64,000 nucleotides of DNA from positions 1 to 64,000 of the forward strand of contig CAMLMY010000002.1 of NCBI GenBank assembly GCA_946481345.1. Reading direction: 5' to 3'. The notes under the pieces are model-generated. The model did no database searches. It saw nothing but the letters and a program-made list of their open reading frames with translations, and had not been told where the DNA came from. Below are positions 44,676 to 55,046 of this stretch, in pieces. The position numbers were made by a program, and so were the translations under genes. The first letter of the stretch is position 1; the number at the start of each line of letters is the position of its first letter. The DNA comes from an uncultured Gilliamella sp. Lineage in GTDB: Bacteria; Pseudomonadota; Gammaproteobacteria; Enterobacterales; Orbaceae.

Positions 44676-46388
44676 TTATTCTATATATGCCCCAGCCATT
44701 AATGATTTAGCTCTTTCTGTATATTGTTTAAATACACCTTTTCGTTTGGAATAATCTGGCGGTGTCCATTTTTCTTTCCGTTTAGCAAATATTTCAGCAA
44801 TTTCTTGTGCTGATTTGCTCTCGCCATTTATGCCAATGATATTGAGTTTTCTTGCATGCACATCAATTTCGACAATATCATTATCTTCAACAAGTGCGAT
44901 TGGACCACCATCGGCAGCTTCTGGTGATACATGTCCTATGCATGGTCCATGTGTTGCCCCAGAAAAACGGCCATCAGTAACTAATGCTACACTGCCATTA
45001 AGTCGTTTATCAAAGACAATCGCATCAGTAGTCATTAACATTTCTGGGGCACCTGAACCTTTTGGTCCTTCATAACGAATGAAAATAACATCACCAGGAT
45101 TAACTTTATTATTAATAATGGCCTCTTGAGCAGCTTCTTCAGAATTATAAACTTTGGCTGGTCCAGTATGTTTATGCATATCAGGACTACAAGCTGTATA
45201 TTTTATAACTGCACCATCTGGAGCTATATTACCTTTTAAAACAGCGATAGATCCCATTTTTTCTTTGTTAGGATTTCGAATTAAATCATTTCGTTCTAAT
45301 TTGTAATTATGCAAATAGCCTAAATTACGGTCAAAGAAACCAGTTTGTTGCATCATTTCCAAATTATCACCTAAAGACTGCCCAGTAACTGTCATTACAT
45401 CAAGATCGAGTAAATCCTTAATCATCCATTGAACCATTGGAATACCGCCGGCAAACCATAATAGTTCTGTTACGTATTTTCCACTTGGTTGTACATTGGT
45501 AAGGTATGGTACGGTATTATTAATGCGATCAAATACATCTGCGGTTAATTCAAATCCTGATGCATGTGCAATTGCTGGTAGGTGAATAAGCGCATTTGTA
45601 CTACCACTGATAGCAGCGTGTACTTTAATGGCATTTTCAAATGCTGCTGGTGTGAGTATTTTTCGTGATGTTATTCCTTCTTTGGCTAGATACATGGCAT
45701 GATGTCCAGCAGATCTGGCCATCCTACGAATTTCGGACATTGTCGATGGTGCTAATGCACTTCCAGGTAATGCTAGGCCAAGTGCTTCTGACATACATTG
45801 CATTGTACTTGCGGTACCCATGAATTGACATGCTCCAGCGGTAGGGCAACCACACCTTTGTAAGGTTTGAATCTGTCTTATATCAATTTCACCTTTTTTA
45901 TATTGTGCTGTGGCACCACCTAAATCAGATGTTGTCATATTAGGTGCCGGGCGCATTGAACCACCTGGCACATGAACTAATGGTATATCAAGTCGTGCTG
46001 CTGCAATTAAGTGAGCAGGTACTGATTTATCACAGCTAGAAATAAGTACGGCTGCATCATATGGTATGACAGAGCCATGGATTTCAACCATATTAGCAAT
46101 CGCTTCCCTTGAGGCTAATATATAATTCATGCCATCATGACCTTGTCCCCAGCCATCACAAATATCTGTAACATGACTACGTACTGAACGACCGCCTCGT
46201 TCATGCACGCCAAGAACAACTTCATAACCTAAACTATCAAGATGATAACTACCAGGGTGACTTTCGCCAAAACAGTCATCAATCAGGACTTGAGGTTTTT
46301 CCGTATCTTCAACGGTATAATTCATTCCCATTCGTAATGCATCTAATTGTGACCATAGATCCCTGGCAAATTTACATTTTTGTTGCAT
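44676..46388 (-). CDS. Sugar-acid dehydratase, IlvD/Edd family
   Basis: 570 aa iron-sulfur dehydratase. Cluster and metal motifs are VLIDDCFGESHPGSYHL, ISSCDKSVPAHLIAAARLDIP and RCGCPTAGACQFMGTASTMQC; the C-terminal GRFSGATHGPCIGHVSPEAADGGPIALVEDND is typical. The family includes IlvD, Edd and pentonate dehydratases (D-xylonate, L-arabinonate). The operon (DHDPS-type aldolase, MFS carrier, IclR) points to a sugar acid rather than to valine synthesis, and a pentonate is the best guess. The ORF-track start is TTG; GGAGG lies five bases before the ATG at 46388. Confidence 0.85.
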   Translation of the reverse strand: MQQKCKFARDLWSQLDALRMGMNYTVEDTEKPQVLIDDCFGESHPGSYHLDSLGYEVVLGVHERGGRSVRSHVTDICDGWGQGHDGMNYILASREAIANMVEIHGSVIPYDAAVLISSCDKSVPAHLIAAARLDIPLVHVPGGSMRPAPNMTTSDLGGATAQYKKGEIDIRQIQTLQRCGCPTAGACQFMGTASTMQCMSEALGLALPGSALAPSTMSEIRRMARSAGHHAMYLAKEGITSRKILTPAAFENAIKVHAAISGSTNALIHLPAIAHASGFELTADVFDRINNTVPYLTNVQPSGKYVTELLWFAGGIPMVQWMIKDLLDLDVMTVTGQSLGDNLEMMQQTGFFDRNLGYLHNYKLERNDLIRNPNKEKMGSIAVLKGNIAPDGAVIKYTACSPDMHKHTGPAKVYNSEEAAQEAIINNKVNPGDVIFIRYEGPKGSGAPEMLMTTDAIVFDKRLNGSVALVTDGRFSGATHGPCIGHVSPEAADGGPIALVEDNDIVEIDVHARKLNIIGINGESKSAQEIAEIFAKRKEKWTPPDYSKRKGVFKQYTERAKSLMAGAYIE

Positions 46389-46417
46389 AATATCCTCCAA
46401 TGCATTTTTAAATTTTA

Positions 46418-47686
46418 TTATTTTGTTGGTTTTGCTGTTATTGCTGGTAAAGTGAACAATAAAATGATTGCAATGATTAATGCGCCAACCAAGGTATATA
46501 ATCCTGCATTTTTACTTACTGTAACGGTTAATAAACCAACAAGGTACGGTCCAATAAATCCTCCTAAATTGCCTAGAGCATTGATTGTTCCTCGGACGCC
46601 ACCTAAAACATTTGATGGGAATAATAATGGTGGTAAAGTCCAAAATGGCCCTGCGTATGCTTGTAGGAAAAAGCCACATAGAACCATCATTCCATATGCA
46701 AGCCATGTGTTGTTTTCTAATAATATTGATAAAGTTAAACAGATAGCGAAACCAATCATTGGAATTGCGGTATATAATCTACGATTCATGGTTTGGTCAC
46801 ATAATTTAGCAATATAATATTGCCCAAAAATGCAAAGAATGTATGGTGCTGCAGTTAAAAGGCCGACAATAGACATACCACTTCCAGTTAATTGTTTAAT
46901 TAACATTGGCATCCAAAGTGCAAAACCATAGAAACCAATTTGGAAGAAGAAATAGATAGCAACAAGTTTCCATAAGTTGATACTGCTTAATACTGTTTTT
47001 ACACTCGCTTTATCATCTAATTTTATAAGTGCTTTATCTTCTTCAAACTGTTGATTTAACCAATTTAATTCTCTTTGATCGAGCCATTTAGCTTGATGAG
47101 GGTAGTCAGAAACGAGAGGCATCCAAACGAAGAGTAATGCTAAAGATATAATTCCTTCAATTATAAACATTTCTCTCCATCCCCAAGCTTCAATTAACCA
47201 GCCAGATAGAGGACCTGTAATAATAGAAGCAGCAGCTAAATTCATTTGGAAAAATGCAATTGCTCTCGCTCTTTCATGGTTAGGGAACCAATGACCAATG
47301 AGTGCTAAAATAGCTGGATAAACGCCACCTTCAGCGACACCGAGGATAAAGCGTATAATAAGTAGTTGAATAGGATCTCGAACAAACCCTGTGATGGCAG
47401 CAAAGCCCCCCCAAACAACAATTGTCCATGCAATAAATTTTTTAGCGCTATAGCGTTCAGCAATTTGACCGCCAGGTATTTGTAAAAAGATATAACCAAT
47501 AAAAAATATCCCTGCGACGAGCCCAGCAAAGGATGCGGTCATGCCCAAATCTTTATTCATTCCTCCGGCAATACCAATAGCTATATTGGTTCTGTCCATA
47601 TATGCCACTATATAGACAAGAATAGTGGCCGGAATTATATGTTTCCAACGACCTTTGGGAATTGTTTTATCTTCAATATTATTCAT
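46418..47686 (-). CDS. MFS transporter, sugar-acid (anion:cation symporter) family
   Basis: 422 aa with twelve predicted helices and the family signatures YIVAYMDRTNIAIGIAGGM, IPGGQIAERYSAKKFIAWTIVVWGG and RFILGVAEGGVYPAILALIGHWFP. Relatives carry hexuronates, galactonate and similar acids. GGAGA precedes the ATG. It lies between the aldolase (14 bp) and the dehydratase (29 bp), so it most likely imports their substrate. It is only distantly similar to rhmT in module 1. Confidence 0.88.
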   Translation of the reverse strand: MNNIEDKTIPKGRWKHIIPATILVYIVAYMDRTNIAIGIAGGMNKDLGMTASFAGLVAGIFFIGYIFLQIPGGQIAERYSAKKFIAWTIVVWGGFAAITGFVRDPIQLLIIRFILGVAEGGVYPAILALIGHWFPNHERARAIAFFQMNLAAASIITGPLSGWLIEAWGWREMFIIEGIISLALLFVWMPLVSDYPHQAKWLDQRELNWLNQQFEEDKALIKLDDKASVKTVLSSINLWKLVAIYFFFQIGFYGFALWMPMLIKQLTGSGMSIVGLLTAAPYILCIFGQYYIAKLCDQTMNRRLYTAIPMIGFAICLTLSILLENNTWLAYGMMVLCGFFLQAYAGPFWTLPPLLFPSNVLGGVRGTINALGNLGGFIGPYLVGLLTVTVSKNAGLYTLVGALIIAIILLFTLPAITAKPTK

Positions 47687-47700
47687 ATGGATGTCTCCAA

Positions 47701-48618
47701 TTATTTATTTTTAATAGGTATTTGAGCTGACTTTAAAACTTGAAGTAATAAGTCTTTTTTATGTTTTGGTAGCTTTTCTACTGGAGCTAAAACTTCCGTC
47801 GAAATATCGACGCCAGAAAGTTTTATTGCTTGTTTGATTACGCCAAAGAAAGGTGATTCAATGGCATAGACAGGCATTAATTTTGCAAGTTGACGTTGTA
47901 ATTTGAATGCTTTTTCATAATCTTTTTTAATGAAAGCTTTATAAATTCCTTTAGTAATTTTTGGTGCAAAATTAAAGGTTGCAGGAATACCACCGTGGCC
48001 GCCAAGAATAAGGGTGTCTAACATATATTCATCAAAGCCACTGAAAATGATAAAATCTGGACGGAAGGCGTGAACTCTGTTGATGACTTCTCGGGTATGG
48101 CTGATATTATCAATAGTATCTTTCAAACCAATAATATTTGGCAAATCCTTTGCCAGTCTTGTAATAACATCAATACCTATATCTTGACCGGTTAATGCCG
48201 GAAAATTGTAAAGTAGAACAGGGATATCGATATTTTCAGCAACAGTTTTATAATGGTTATAAATCGCATCACTATTTAATAAAGCATAATAAGGATTAAC
48301 AACTAAAACTGCATCAGCACCAATTTGGGCTGCATGTTTGCCATATTGAATCGTCTCAGCAGTGCTTGGGCTTGATATGCCAAGCATAACTGGAATACGT
48401 TTATTGATATAATTTACTGCGAATTCAGCAACTTCATATCGCAACTTAGGCGGCATATGGCAGAACTCACCACCACTACCTAGAATCAAAACACCATCAG
48501 CTTCGTTATCGATTAGATGATCTAATAATTTGCCCATTCCTTTTTTATCTAGTTCCCCTTTTTTATTAACGATAGTAGGGACTGGAGGGAATATACCTTT
48601 AAATTTTTCTAAATTCAT
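47701..48618 (-). CDS. 2-keto-3-deoxy-sugar-acid aldolase, DHDPS family (YagE/YjhH-like)
   Basis: 305 aa class I aldolase of the DapA/NAL superfamily. The pyruvate-binding motif GSGGEF, the catalytic Tyr in LLYNFPALTGQD and the Schiff-base Lys in NIIGLKDTIDN near residue 166 are intact. It resembles E. coli YagE/YjhH (302-319 aa), which split 2-keto-3-deoxy acids to pyruvate and an aldehyde; with a pentonate the aldehyde is glycolaldehyde. AAGGAG precedes the ATG. It is the first gene of the operon, divergent to an iron alcohol dehydrogenase that could reduce the aldehyde. Confidence 0.87.
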   Translation of the reverse strand: MNLEKFKGIFPPVPTIVNKKGELDKKGMGKLLDHLIDNEADGVLILGSGGEFCHMPPKLRYEVAEFAVNYINKRIPVMLGISSPSTAETIQYGKHAAQIGADAVLVVNPYYALLNSDAIYNHYKTVAENIDIPVLLYNFPALTGQDIGIDVITRLAKDLPNIIGLKDTIDNISHTREVINRVHAFRPDFIIFSGFDEYMLDTLILGGHGGIPATFNFAPKITKGIYKAFIKKDYEKAFKLQRQLAKLMPVYAIESPFFGVIKQAIKLSGVDISTEVLAPVEKLPKHKKDLLLQVLKSAQIPIKNK

Positions 48619-48723
48619 TTTTTCTCCTTGTTCATAATGCGGAACATTATTTCTTACACGGGAACAGATTATTGGTAAAAAAATTTAGAATTGCAATGTA
48701 TTAATTCAAAAGAAAATTAATTT

Positions 48724-48739
48724 TGTGATCATCCTCTCA
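48724..48739. promoter_or_regulatory. CRP-like site in the divergent control region of module 2
   Basis: TGTGA-TCATCC-TCTCA matches TGTGA-N6-TCACA at nine of ten fixed bases. It lies midway between the divergent aldolase and alcohol dehydrogenase genes and could act on both. The same region has two TGTTCC words 20 bp apart on the - strand (48637-48667) and GTTC-TTTTTGTG-GGAA (48791-48806), possible IclR sites. Confidence 0.5.
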
Positions 48740-48837
48740 TTGTCGAAAATATTTTTTTTGGTAATTAATTTTTTCCGTATAATGAAATTTAGTTCTTTTT
48801 GTGGGAATTTTTGAATATTATTAATTAAGAGGTAAAT

Positions 48838-49980
48838 ATGATTTATTACATTCCGCCGGTTAATTTATTAGGTAAAGGATGCTTATCTGAGTTAGGTGTA
48901 CCAGTTAAAAAACTTAATTGTCAGAAAGCATTTGTTGTTAGTGATAAGTTTTTAGTGGGCAATGGTACTGTAGATAGAGTAGTAGATATCTTAGCAAAAG
49001 AGGGCATTGAATCGGTTATTTTTTACGATGTAAAACCGAATCCAACCGTTGCTAATGTTGAAAATGCACTAAAATTATGTCAAGAATCTAACTGTGATTT
49101 TATTGTCTCTATTGGTGGTGGATCACCTCAGGACTGTGGTAAAGCAGTTGCTGTGTTAGCGACAAATGGCGGTAAAATTACTGACTATGAAGGGATGCAT
49201 AAAAGTAAACATAAATGCTTACCAATTGTGGCAATAGCAACAACAGCCGGTACCTCTGCTGAGGTGACGATCAACTATGTTATTACCGATGAAAGTAGAC
49301 ATGTAAAAATGATTATGGTTGATCCGAATACATTGGCGTCAATAACGGTTAGTGATCCTGATTTAATGATCTCAAAACCAGCCAATTTAACTGCGGCAAC
49401 AGGTATGGATGCATTAACTCATGCTATTGAAGCTGTAGTGGCTAAAGGCGCGATGGATGTTACTGATTCAACCGCATTATATGCGATTGGTCAAACCTTT
49501 AAATATTTAGCTCGAGCGGTTAAAAATGGTAACGATATCGAAGCAAGAGAACAGATGAGTTATGCCTGTTTTTTAAATGGGATTGCATTTAGTAATGCCG
49601 GTCTGGGTAATGTTCATGCTATGGCTCATCAACTAGGTGGTCTTTATGATTTACCTCATGGGGTATGTAATGCAATGTTATTATCGGTAGTTGAAGAAGA
49701 AAATGCTAAACATGCGCCAGAAAAATTTAGAGTTATCGCAGAAACAATCGGATTAGAGACTAAAAATAAAACGGATCAAGAGTGTGTTGATTATGTGATA
49801 AAACGAATTAAAGATTTGGCACAAGAGGTAGGTATTCCTAAATCTTTAAAAGAAATTGGTGTTGATAATCCAGATTTTGAATTATTGGCTGAAAATTCGA
49901 TGAAAGATGCTTGTGCCGGAGCAAATCCAGTATTTTTTGATAAACAAAAATTGATTGAGTTATTTAAGAAAATAGCTTAA
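48838..49980 (+). CDS. Iron-containing alcohol dehydrogenase of module 2
   Basis: 380 aa group III alcohol dehydrogenase, distinct from FucO at 37615. The NAD motif is GGGSPQDCGKAVA and the metal ligands appear in GMDALTHAIEAV and GNVHAMAHQLGGLYDLPHG. AGAGG precedes the ATG. It is divergent from the aldolase-MFS-dehydratase operon and convergent with the IclR gene, so it probably reduces the aldehyde released by that aldolase (glycolaldehyde to ethylene glycol if the substrate is a pentonate). The substrate is inferred from context only. Confidence 0.86.
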   Translation: MIYYIPPVNLLGKGCLSELGVPVKKLNCQKAFVVSDKFLVGNGTVDRVVDILAKEGIESVIFYDVKPNPTVANVENALKLCQESNCDFIVSIGGGSPQDCGKAVAVLATNGGKITDYEGMHKSKHKCLPIVAIATTAGTSAEVTINYVITDESRHVKMIMVDPNTLASITVSDPDLMISKPANLTAATGMDALTHAIEAVVAKGAMDVTDSTALYAIGQTFKYLARAVKNGNDIEAREQMSYACFLNGIAFSNAGLGNVHAMAHQLGGLYDLPHGVCNAMLLSVVEEENAKHAPEKFRVIAETIGLETKNKTDQECVDYVIKRIKDLAQEVGIPKSLKEIGVDNPDFELLAENSMKDACAGANPVFFDKQKLIELFKKIA

Positions 49981-50004
49981 CAGCTAATTTATCCAATGAG
50001 TTAA

Positions 50005-50037
50005 AATAATATTGAATCATAGTGATTCAATATTATT
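50005..50037. terminator. Bidirectional terminator between alcohol dehydrogenase and IclR gene
   Basis: A perfect 15-bp stem, AATAATATTGAATCA and TGATTCAATATTATT, with a 3-nt loop separates two convergent genes; its last base touches the IclR stop codon. Confidence 0.65.
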
Positions 50038-50786
50038 TAAAACTTATCCGTCAATTTTTGGCATGCATCACGTACTAATTGTGAATATTTATCAATTTTA
50101 TCCACAGGTAGTTGAAAAAGAACACCCGAAATACTAATAGCGGCGATGGGTTCGTTATTTTTATTGAAGATTGGTGCAGCGATACAATGAACACCTTGAA
50201 CATCTTCCTGATTATCATAAGCCCAACCTTGAGACCTAATTTTTGCAAGCTCTTTTTTTAACTGTTTCTTGCTGGTTATTGTTGTGTCGGTATATTTGAT
50301 TAATTTGTCTTCGGGAATAAGTTGATCAATTTTTTCGTCTGGTAACCAAGCTATTAATGCTTTACCAATACCAGAGCTATGTAAAGGCAATTTTTTACCA
50401 ATCCAAGTACGAATACCAATAGCCTGATCATTTTCAATTTTAGCAATGTAAACAGAATAAAGACCGTCAAGAACACCTAAATGGCAGGTCAAGTTGGTTT
50501 TATCTCTCAGTTTAATCATTAATGGTTCGGCTATTTTAGTGATATCAAACTGTTCTAAGGATTTATCTCCCCATTCATGTAATTTTAACCCAAGATAATA
50601 CTTATTTTGATCTTGTCGCAAAATACCATGCATAACTAAGGCATTTAATAGTGTTGATGTACTGCTTTTAGGTAAATTGAGATCCTGAAATATTTGACTA
50701 AAAGTAGCCCCTCGGTGATTATCTAAATAATCACAAATACGGACAATTTTATCTAATGCTGGTACAAGTGTCTGAATATTTGGCAT
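50037..50786 (-). CDS. IclR-family regulator of module 2
   Basis: 249 aa. An N-terminal helix-turn-helix (LVPALDKIVRICDYLDNHRGATFSQIFQDLNLPKSSTSTLLNAL) is followed by the effector domain (HLGVLDGLYSVYIAKIEN, SGIGKALIAWLPDE, WAYDNQEDVQGVHCIAAPIFN). It parallels RhmR throughout but is clearly diverged, so the two regulators are paralogues. E. coli yagI and yjhI, IclR genes beside the yag/yjh pentonate clusters, are the nearest functional analogues. AGGA precedes the ATG. Likely target: the divergent aldolase/dehydrogenase control region. Confidence 0.87.
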   Translation of the reverse strand: MPNIQTLVPALDKIVRICDYLDNHRGATFSQIFQDLNLPKSSTSTLLNALVMHGILRQDQNKYYLGLKLHEWGDKSLEQFDITKIAEPLMIKLRDKTNLTCHLGVLDGLYSVYIAKIENDQAIGIRTWIGKKLPLHSSGIGKALIAWLPDEKIDQLIPEDKLIKYTDTTITSKKQLKKELAKIRSQGWAYDNQEDVQGVHCIAAPIFNKNNEPIAAISISGVLFQLPVDKIDKYSQLVRDACQKLTDKF

Positions 50787-51042
50787 GAAATATCCTAATA
50801 TAATAATGTAAGAAATATATTTATTTTATTGATACTAATTGTTTAGAAAAACATTTTTTGAACGGTTTAGTGTATTAAGTGTCTTATCTTTAACATTATA
50901 TTCAAGTTACTTGATAAGGAAAAGAAAATAACTTTCATTATTTTCCTGTTTAGTGTATCTAAATCGATAAATCCTTATCTTGCATCATGTTAGGCATAGT
51001 TATATTATGAGTAGCAATGCTATATTATTTAAGGAATGAGTT

Positions 51043-52692
51043 ATGTTAAAATCAATAGATCCAACCTCTACATCTTCTTGGAAATCCCTTCAAGCTAGTT
51101 ATCAAAAACATCATAATAAAACTATAGCCGAAATATTAAAAGACGAGCCCAAGCGCGTCGAAAAACTGAGTATTCCGTTTGAGGATGAGTTTTTGGTTGA
51201 TCTTTCAAAAAACCGTTTAACGCAAGAAACATTAGATATTCTTTATCAGCTTGTGGATGAGTGTGATTTAAATGGTGCAATTAAAGCGATGTATAGTGGT
51301 GAAAAAATTAATCGCACAGAAGATCGAGCTGTGTTACATGTTGCACTTCGTAATGTATCTAATACTCCAATTTATGTTGATGGCAAAAATGTTATGGATG
51401 ATGTCAATGCAGTGCTTGCTAAGATGGAGTCCTTTAGTAAAAAAGTGATTAGTGGTGAATGGAAAGGTTATACCGGCAAGGCTATCACCGATGTTGTTAA
51501 TATCGGCATTGGTGGTTCAGATTTAGGACCTCACATGATTACTGAAGCGCTTCGACCTTATAAAAACCATTTAACGATGCACTTTGTATCTAATGTTGAT
51601 GGTACTCATATTGTAGAAGCATTAAAAGATCTTAATCCAGAAACAACACTATTTTTAGTTGCGTCGAAAACTTTTACAACTCAAGAAACGATGACTAATG
51701 CTCAAACTGCCCGTCAATGGTTACTTGATGCAGCTAAAGATGATAAAGCAGTAGCACTGCATTTTGTTGCATTATCAACTAATACAAAAGAAGTTGAAAA
51801 GTTTGGTATTGATACTGCTAATATGTTTGAATTTTGGGATTGGGTTGGTGGTCGCTATTCGTCTTGGTCGGCAATTGGTTTATCAATCGTTCTTTCCATT
51901 GGCTTTGAAAACTTTAAACAGTTTTTAGCAGGTGGCCATGCAATGGATAAACACTTCCAAACAGCGCCGGTTGAGAAAAATATTCCAACATTACTTGCGT
52001 TAATTGGTCTTTGGTACAATAACTTCTGTGGCGCAGAAACTGAAGCAATTTTACCTTATGATCAATATATGCATCGTTTTGCTGCTTATTTCCAACAAGG
52101 TAATATGGAATCAAATGGTAAAAGCGTTGATCGTAATGGTAATAAAACGACTTATACTACTGGACCTATTATTTGGGGTGAGCCTGGTACTAATGGCCAA
52201 CATGCCTTCTATCAATTGATTCATCAAGGTACTAAACTGATTCCTTGTGATTTTATTGCACCAGCAATTAGCCATAATCCGGTTGGAGATCATCATCCTA
52301 AATTACTTTCAAATTTCTTTGCACAAACTGAAGCTTTAGCTTTTGGTAAAACCGAACAACAGGTAGAACAAGAATTCCTTGCGGCTGGTAAAAGCCTTGA
52401 TGAAGTTAAATCTATTATTCCTTTTAAAGTTTTTGCTGGTAATAAGCCAACCAACTCTATTTTAGTCAAAAAAATCACACCTTATGCATTAGGTGCATTA
52501 GTTGCTATGTATGAACACAAAATCTTCACGCAAGGTGTTATTCTTAATATCTTTAGTTTTGATCAATGGGGGGTTGAACTCGGTAAACAGCTAGCTGGTC
52601 GTATTTTACCTGAATTAGCCGATGATAAACCTGTAAGTTCTCATGATGATTCAACTAACAACTTAATCAATCAATACAAGAAATGGCGTTAG
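51043..52692 (+). CDS. pgi: Glucose-6-phosphate isomerase
   Basis: 549 aa, exactly the E. coli length. Signatures: [22 protein letters not shown], the [18 protein letters not shown] box, and active-site residues in NGKSVDRNG and [12 protein letters not shown]. It interconverts glucose 6-phosphate and fructose 6-phosphate. AAGGAA lies before the ATG. Monocistronic; the 256 bp upstream contain its promoter, with no operator I can name. Confidence 0.97.
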   Translation: MLKSIDPTSTSSWKSLQASYQKHHNKTIAEILKDEPKRVEKLSIPFEDEFLVDLSKNRLTQETLDILYQLVDECDLNGAIKAMYSGEKINRTEDRAVLHVALRNVSNTPIYVDGKNVMDDVNAVLAKMESFSKKVISGEWKGYTGKAITDVVNIGIGGSDLGPHMITEALRPYKNHLTMHFVSNVDGTHIVEALKDLNPETTLFLVASKTFTTQETMTNAQTARQWLLDAAKDDKAVALHFVALSTNTKEVEKFGIDTANMFEFWDWVGGRYSSWSAIGLSIVLSIGFENFKQFLAGGHAMDKHFQTAPVEKNIPTLLALIGLWYNNFCGAETEAILPYDQYMHRFAAYFQQGNMESNGKSVDRNGNKTTYTTGPIIWGEPGTNGQHAFYQLIHQGTKLIPCDFIAPAISHNPVGDHHPKLLSNFFAQTEALAFGKTEQQVEQEFLAAGKSLDEVKSIIPFKVFAGNKPTNSILVKKITPYALGALVAMYEHKIFTQGVILNIFSFDQWGVELGKQLAGRILPELADDKPVSSHDDSTNNLINQYKKWR

Positions 52693-52713
52693 AGCGGGTT
52701 CTACCGTAGATAG

Positions 52714-52746
52714 AAAAAACCTTCAGTTTTAACTGAAGGTTTTTTT
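52714..52746. terminator. Bidirectional terminator between pgi and crr
   Basis: AAAAAACCTTCAGTT and AACTGAAGGTTTTTT form a perfect 15-bp stem with a 2-nt centre. It gives a G/C core with a T tract in either direction, ending both convergent units. Confidence 0.9.
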
Positions 52747-52754
52747 ATAGATGA

Positions 52755-53258
52755 TTATTTTTTAACACGCATAATTGGCGTTTTACCTGCTTCAACAGAA
52801 CCAGTTAGTTTGGTTAGTTCAACTACTGTTTCCATATTTGAAATTACAACAGGAGTTAAAACTGATTTGGCTTTACTTTCAAGTAAAGGTAGATCAATTT
52901 CAATGATGGTATCGCCAATTTTAACTTGTTGTCCTTCTTCAGCAACACGAGTAAAACCTTCTCCTTTTAGTTCAACGGTATCTATACCAAAATGAACAAA
53001 AAGTTCAATACCTTCATCTGACTCAATCGCAAAAGCATGATTGGTTTCAAAAATTTTGCCAATTTTACCATTTAATGGTGCGACAATTTTGTTGCCAGAT
53101 GGTTTAATTGCAACGCCATCACCAACGATTTTTTCAGCAAAAACAACATCAGGAACATCTTCGATTTTAACGATCTCTCCACTAAGAGGTGCAATAATTT
53201 CAATGCTATTTTTGTTATCGTCAGAGACAAACTGTTTTATTTTATCAAATAGACCCAT
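52755..53258 (-). CDS. crr: PTS glucose-specific EIIA component
   Basis: 167 aa. The phosphorylated His lies in [17 protein letters not shown] near residue 89 and the partner His in [11 protein letters not shown]. It accepts phosphate from HPr and passes it to glucose-type EIIB domains; the unphosphorylated form causes inducer exclusion and controls adenylate cyclase. Last gene of ptsH-ptsI-crr, 9 bp behind ptsI, with AGGAGG before its ATG. It links directly to the CRP-like sites of the sugar-acid modules. Confidence 0.96.
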   Translation of the reverse strand: MGLFDKIKQFVSDDNKNSIEIIAPLSGEIVKIEDVPDVVFAEKIVGDGVAIKPSGNKIVAPLNGKIGKIFETNHAFAIESDEGIELFVHFGIDTVELKGEGFTRVAEEGQQVKIGDTIIEIDLPLLESKAKSVLTPVVISNMETVVELTKLTGSVEAGKTPIMRVKK

Positions 53259-53267
53259 TATGGCCTC

Positions 53268-54995
53268 CTAACAAATTTGCTTTTCAGCAGTATATTTTTC
53301 AATTAAATCAGTTATTTCTTTAGCGGTTGCTTTTTCTAGTGCAGTTTCAGCAAATTTTTTCGCTTCTTCGTAATTGGTATTACGAATTAATTTTTTGATT
53401 TTAGGAATTGATACAGCACTCATACTAAACTCATCAAGTCCCATACCTAATAATAGGATAGTTGCTCTTTCATCACCAGCAAGTTCACCACACATTCCTG
53501 TCCATTTGCCTTCTTTATGAGAAGCATCAATGACATTTTTAATTAATGTTAACACTGATGGTGAAAACGGATTATAAAGATGTGAGATAAGCTCATTACC
53601 ACGGTCAACAGCAAGTGTATATTGGGTTAAATCGTTAGTACCAATACTGAAGAAGTCAACTTCTTTAGCTAAGTGACGAGCAATAACTGCTGCTGCAGGT
53701 GTTTCGATCATAACACCAATTTCAATTTCTTTATCAAACGCTTTACCTTCGGCGGTTAATTGTTCTTTAAGAATGTTGATTTCAGATTTTAAGATACGAA
53801 TTTCTTCAACTGAAATAATCATTGGGAACATGATACGTAATTTACCAAAGGCTGAAGCACGTAGAATTGCGCGTAATTGTGCATGTAATATCTCTTTACG
53901 ATCTAAACAGATACGGATTGCACGCCAACCTAAGAATGGGTTTTCTTCTTTTGGTAAATGCATATAAGGTACATCTTTGTCACCACCAATATCCATGGTA
54001 CGAACAATAATTGATAAGCCATTAGTTGATTCGGCAACTTCTTTATATGCTTTGAATTGTTCTTCTTCATTAGGATACGCATCACGATCCATAAATAAGA
54101 ACTCAGTACGATAAAGGCCAACACCTTCATAGCCATTGCGATCCGCACCGGCAATATCACGTACCGTACCGATATTGGCACAAATTTCCACTTGGTGACC
54201 ATCAAGAGTTACCGCAGGTAAATCTTTTAATTTTGCTAATTCTTCTTTGTCAGCAATATATTTTGTTTGAACTTGTTTTAATTTTTCTTCAGTTGTGTGA
54301 TCAGGATTAATATAGATTGCATTGTTAATCGCATCTAAAATAACAAAATCACCTTGTTTGATTGCTTGTGTTGCATTAGATGTACCAACAATTGCTGGAA
54401 TTTCTAATGAACGAGCCATGATTGAGGTATGTGACGTACGGCCACCTGCATCAGTGATAAAGCCTAATACCATATCTAAATTTAATTGTGCAGTTTCTGA
54501 TGGTGTTAAATCAGTTGCAACTAGGATACATGGTTGGCTAATAGCACTTAAATCAACAATTTCAATACCGAGAATGTTTTTCAATAGACGTTTGCCAATA
54601 TCACGGATATCTGCAGCACGTTCTTTTAAATATTCGTCATCTAAGTTTTCTAACTCTTTTGCTTGCGTTTCAAATACAGATTGAACGGCAGCATCAGCAC
54701 TTGAGTGTTTACTTTGGATACGAGAGATAACTTCTTGTTCAAGATCTTCATCTTCAAGAAGCATTATGTGACCTTCAAAAATGGCAGCTTTATCTTCACC
54801 TAATGTGGTCTTTGCTCTCTCCATAATAGCATTTAGCTGTTCGCTTGATTTTTGACGCGCTTCTTTAAAGCGCTCGATTTCAGCGTCAATTTTGTTATCA
54901 AGAATTTGCCTATTATTAATTACAATAGGTTCTTCTTTTAATAATAGCGCTTTTGCAAAAGCGATACCTGGGGAAACAAGTATACCTGATACCAT
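53268..54995 (-). CDS. ptsI: PTS enzyme I
   Basis: 575 aa (E. coli 575). Autophosphorylates from phosphoenolpyruvate on the His in [21 protein letters not shown] near residue 189 and hands phosphate to HPr. The C-terminal PEP domain is seen in [24 protein letters not shown] and the active-site Cys region [15 protein letters not shown] precedes the ATG. Middle gene of the pts operon, 51 bp after ptsH. Confidence 0.97.
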   Translation of the reverse strand: MVSGILVSPGIAFAKALLLKEEPIVINNRQILDNKIDAEIERFKEARQKSSEQLNAIMERAKTTLGEDKAAIFEGHIMLLEDEDLEQEVISRIQSKHSSADAAVQSVFETQAKELENLDDEYLKERAADIRDIGKRLLKNILGIEIVDLSAISQPCILVATDLTPSETAQLNLDMVLGFITDAGGRTSHTSIMARSLEIPAIVGTSNATQAIKQGDFVILDAINNAIYINPDHTTEEKLKQVQTKYIADKEELAKLKDLPAVTLDGHQVEICANIGTVRDIAGADRNGYEGVGLYRTEFLFMDRDAYPNEEEQFKAYKEVAESTNGLSIIVRTMDIGGDKDVPYMHLPKEENPFLGWRAIRICLDRKEILHAQLRAILRASAFGKLRIMFPMIISVEEIRILKSEINILKEQLTAEGKAFDKEIEIGVMIETPAAAVIARHLAKEVDFFSIGTNDLTQYTLAVDRGNELISHLYNPFSPSVLTLIKNVIDASHKEGKWTGMCGELAGDERATILLLGMGLDEFSMSAVSIPKIKKLIRNTNYEEAKKFAETALEKATAKEITDLIEKYTAEKQIC

Positions 54996-55046
54996 AACAT
55001 TTAATCCTTATTCAATATTAAAACCGTTCAATAATAATTGGGAGTA

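Noticed and set aside
46380-46817. 145-aa + strand ORF
   Set aside because: Antisense shadow of the module 2 MFS gene; no ribosome binding site or family match.
37615-50786. Module region as a mobile genomic island
   Set aside because: No integrase, transposase, tRNA or flanking attachment repeats are visible, and base composition does not differ by eye.
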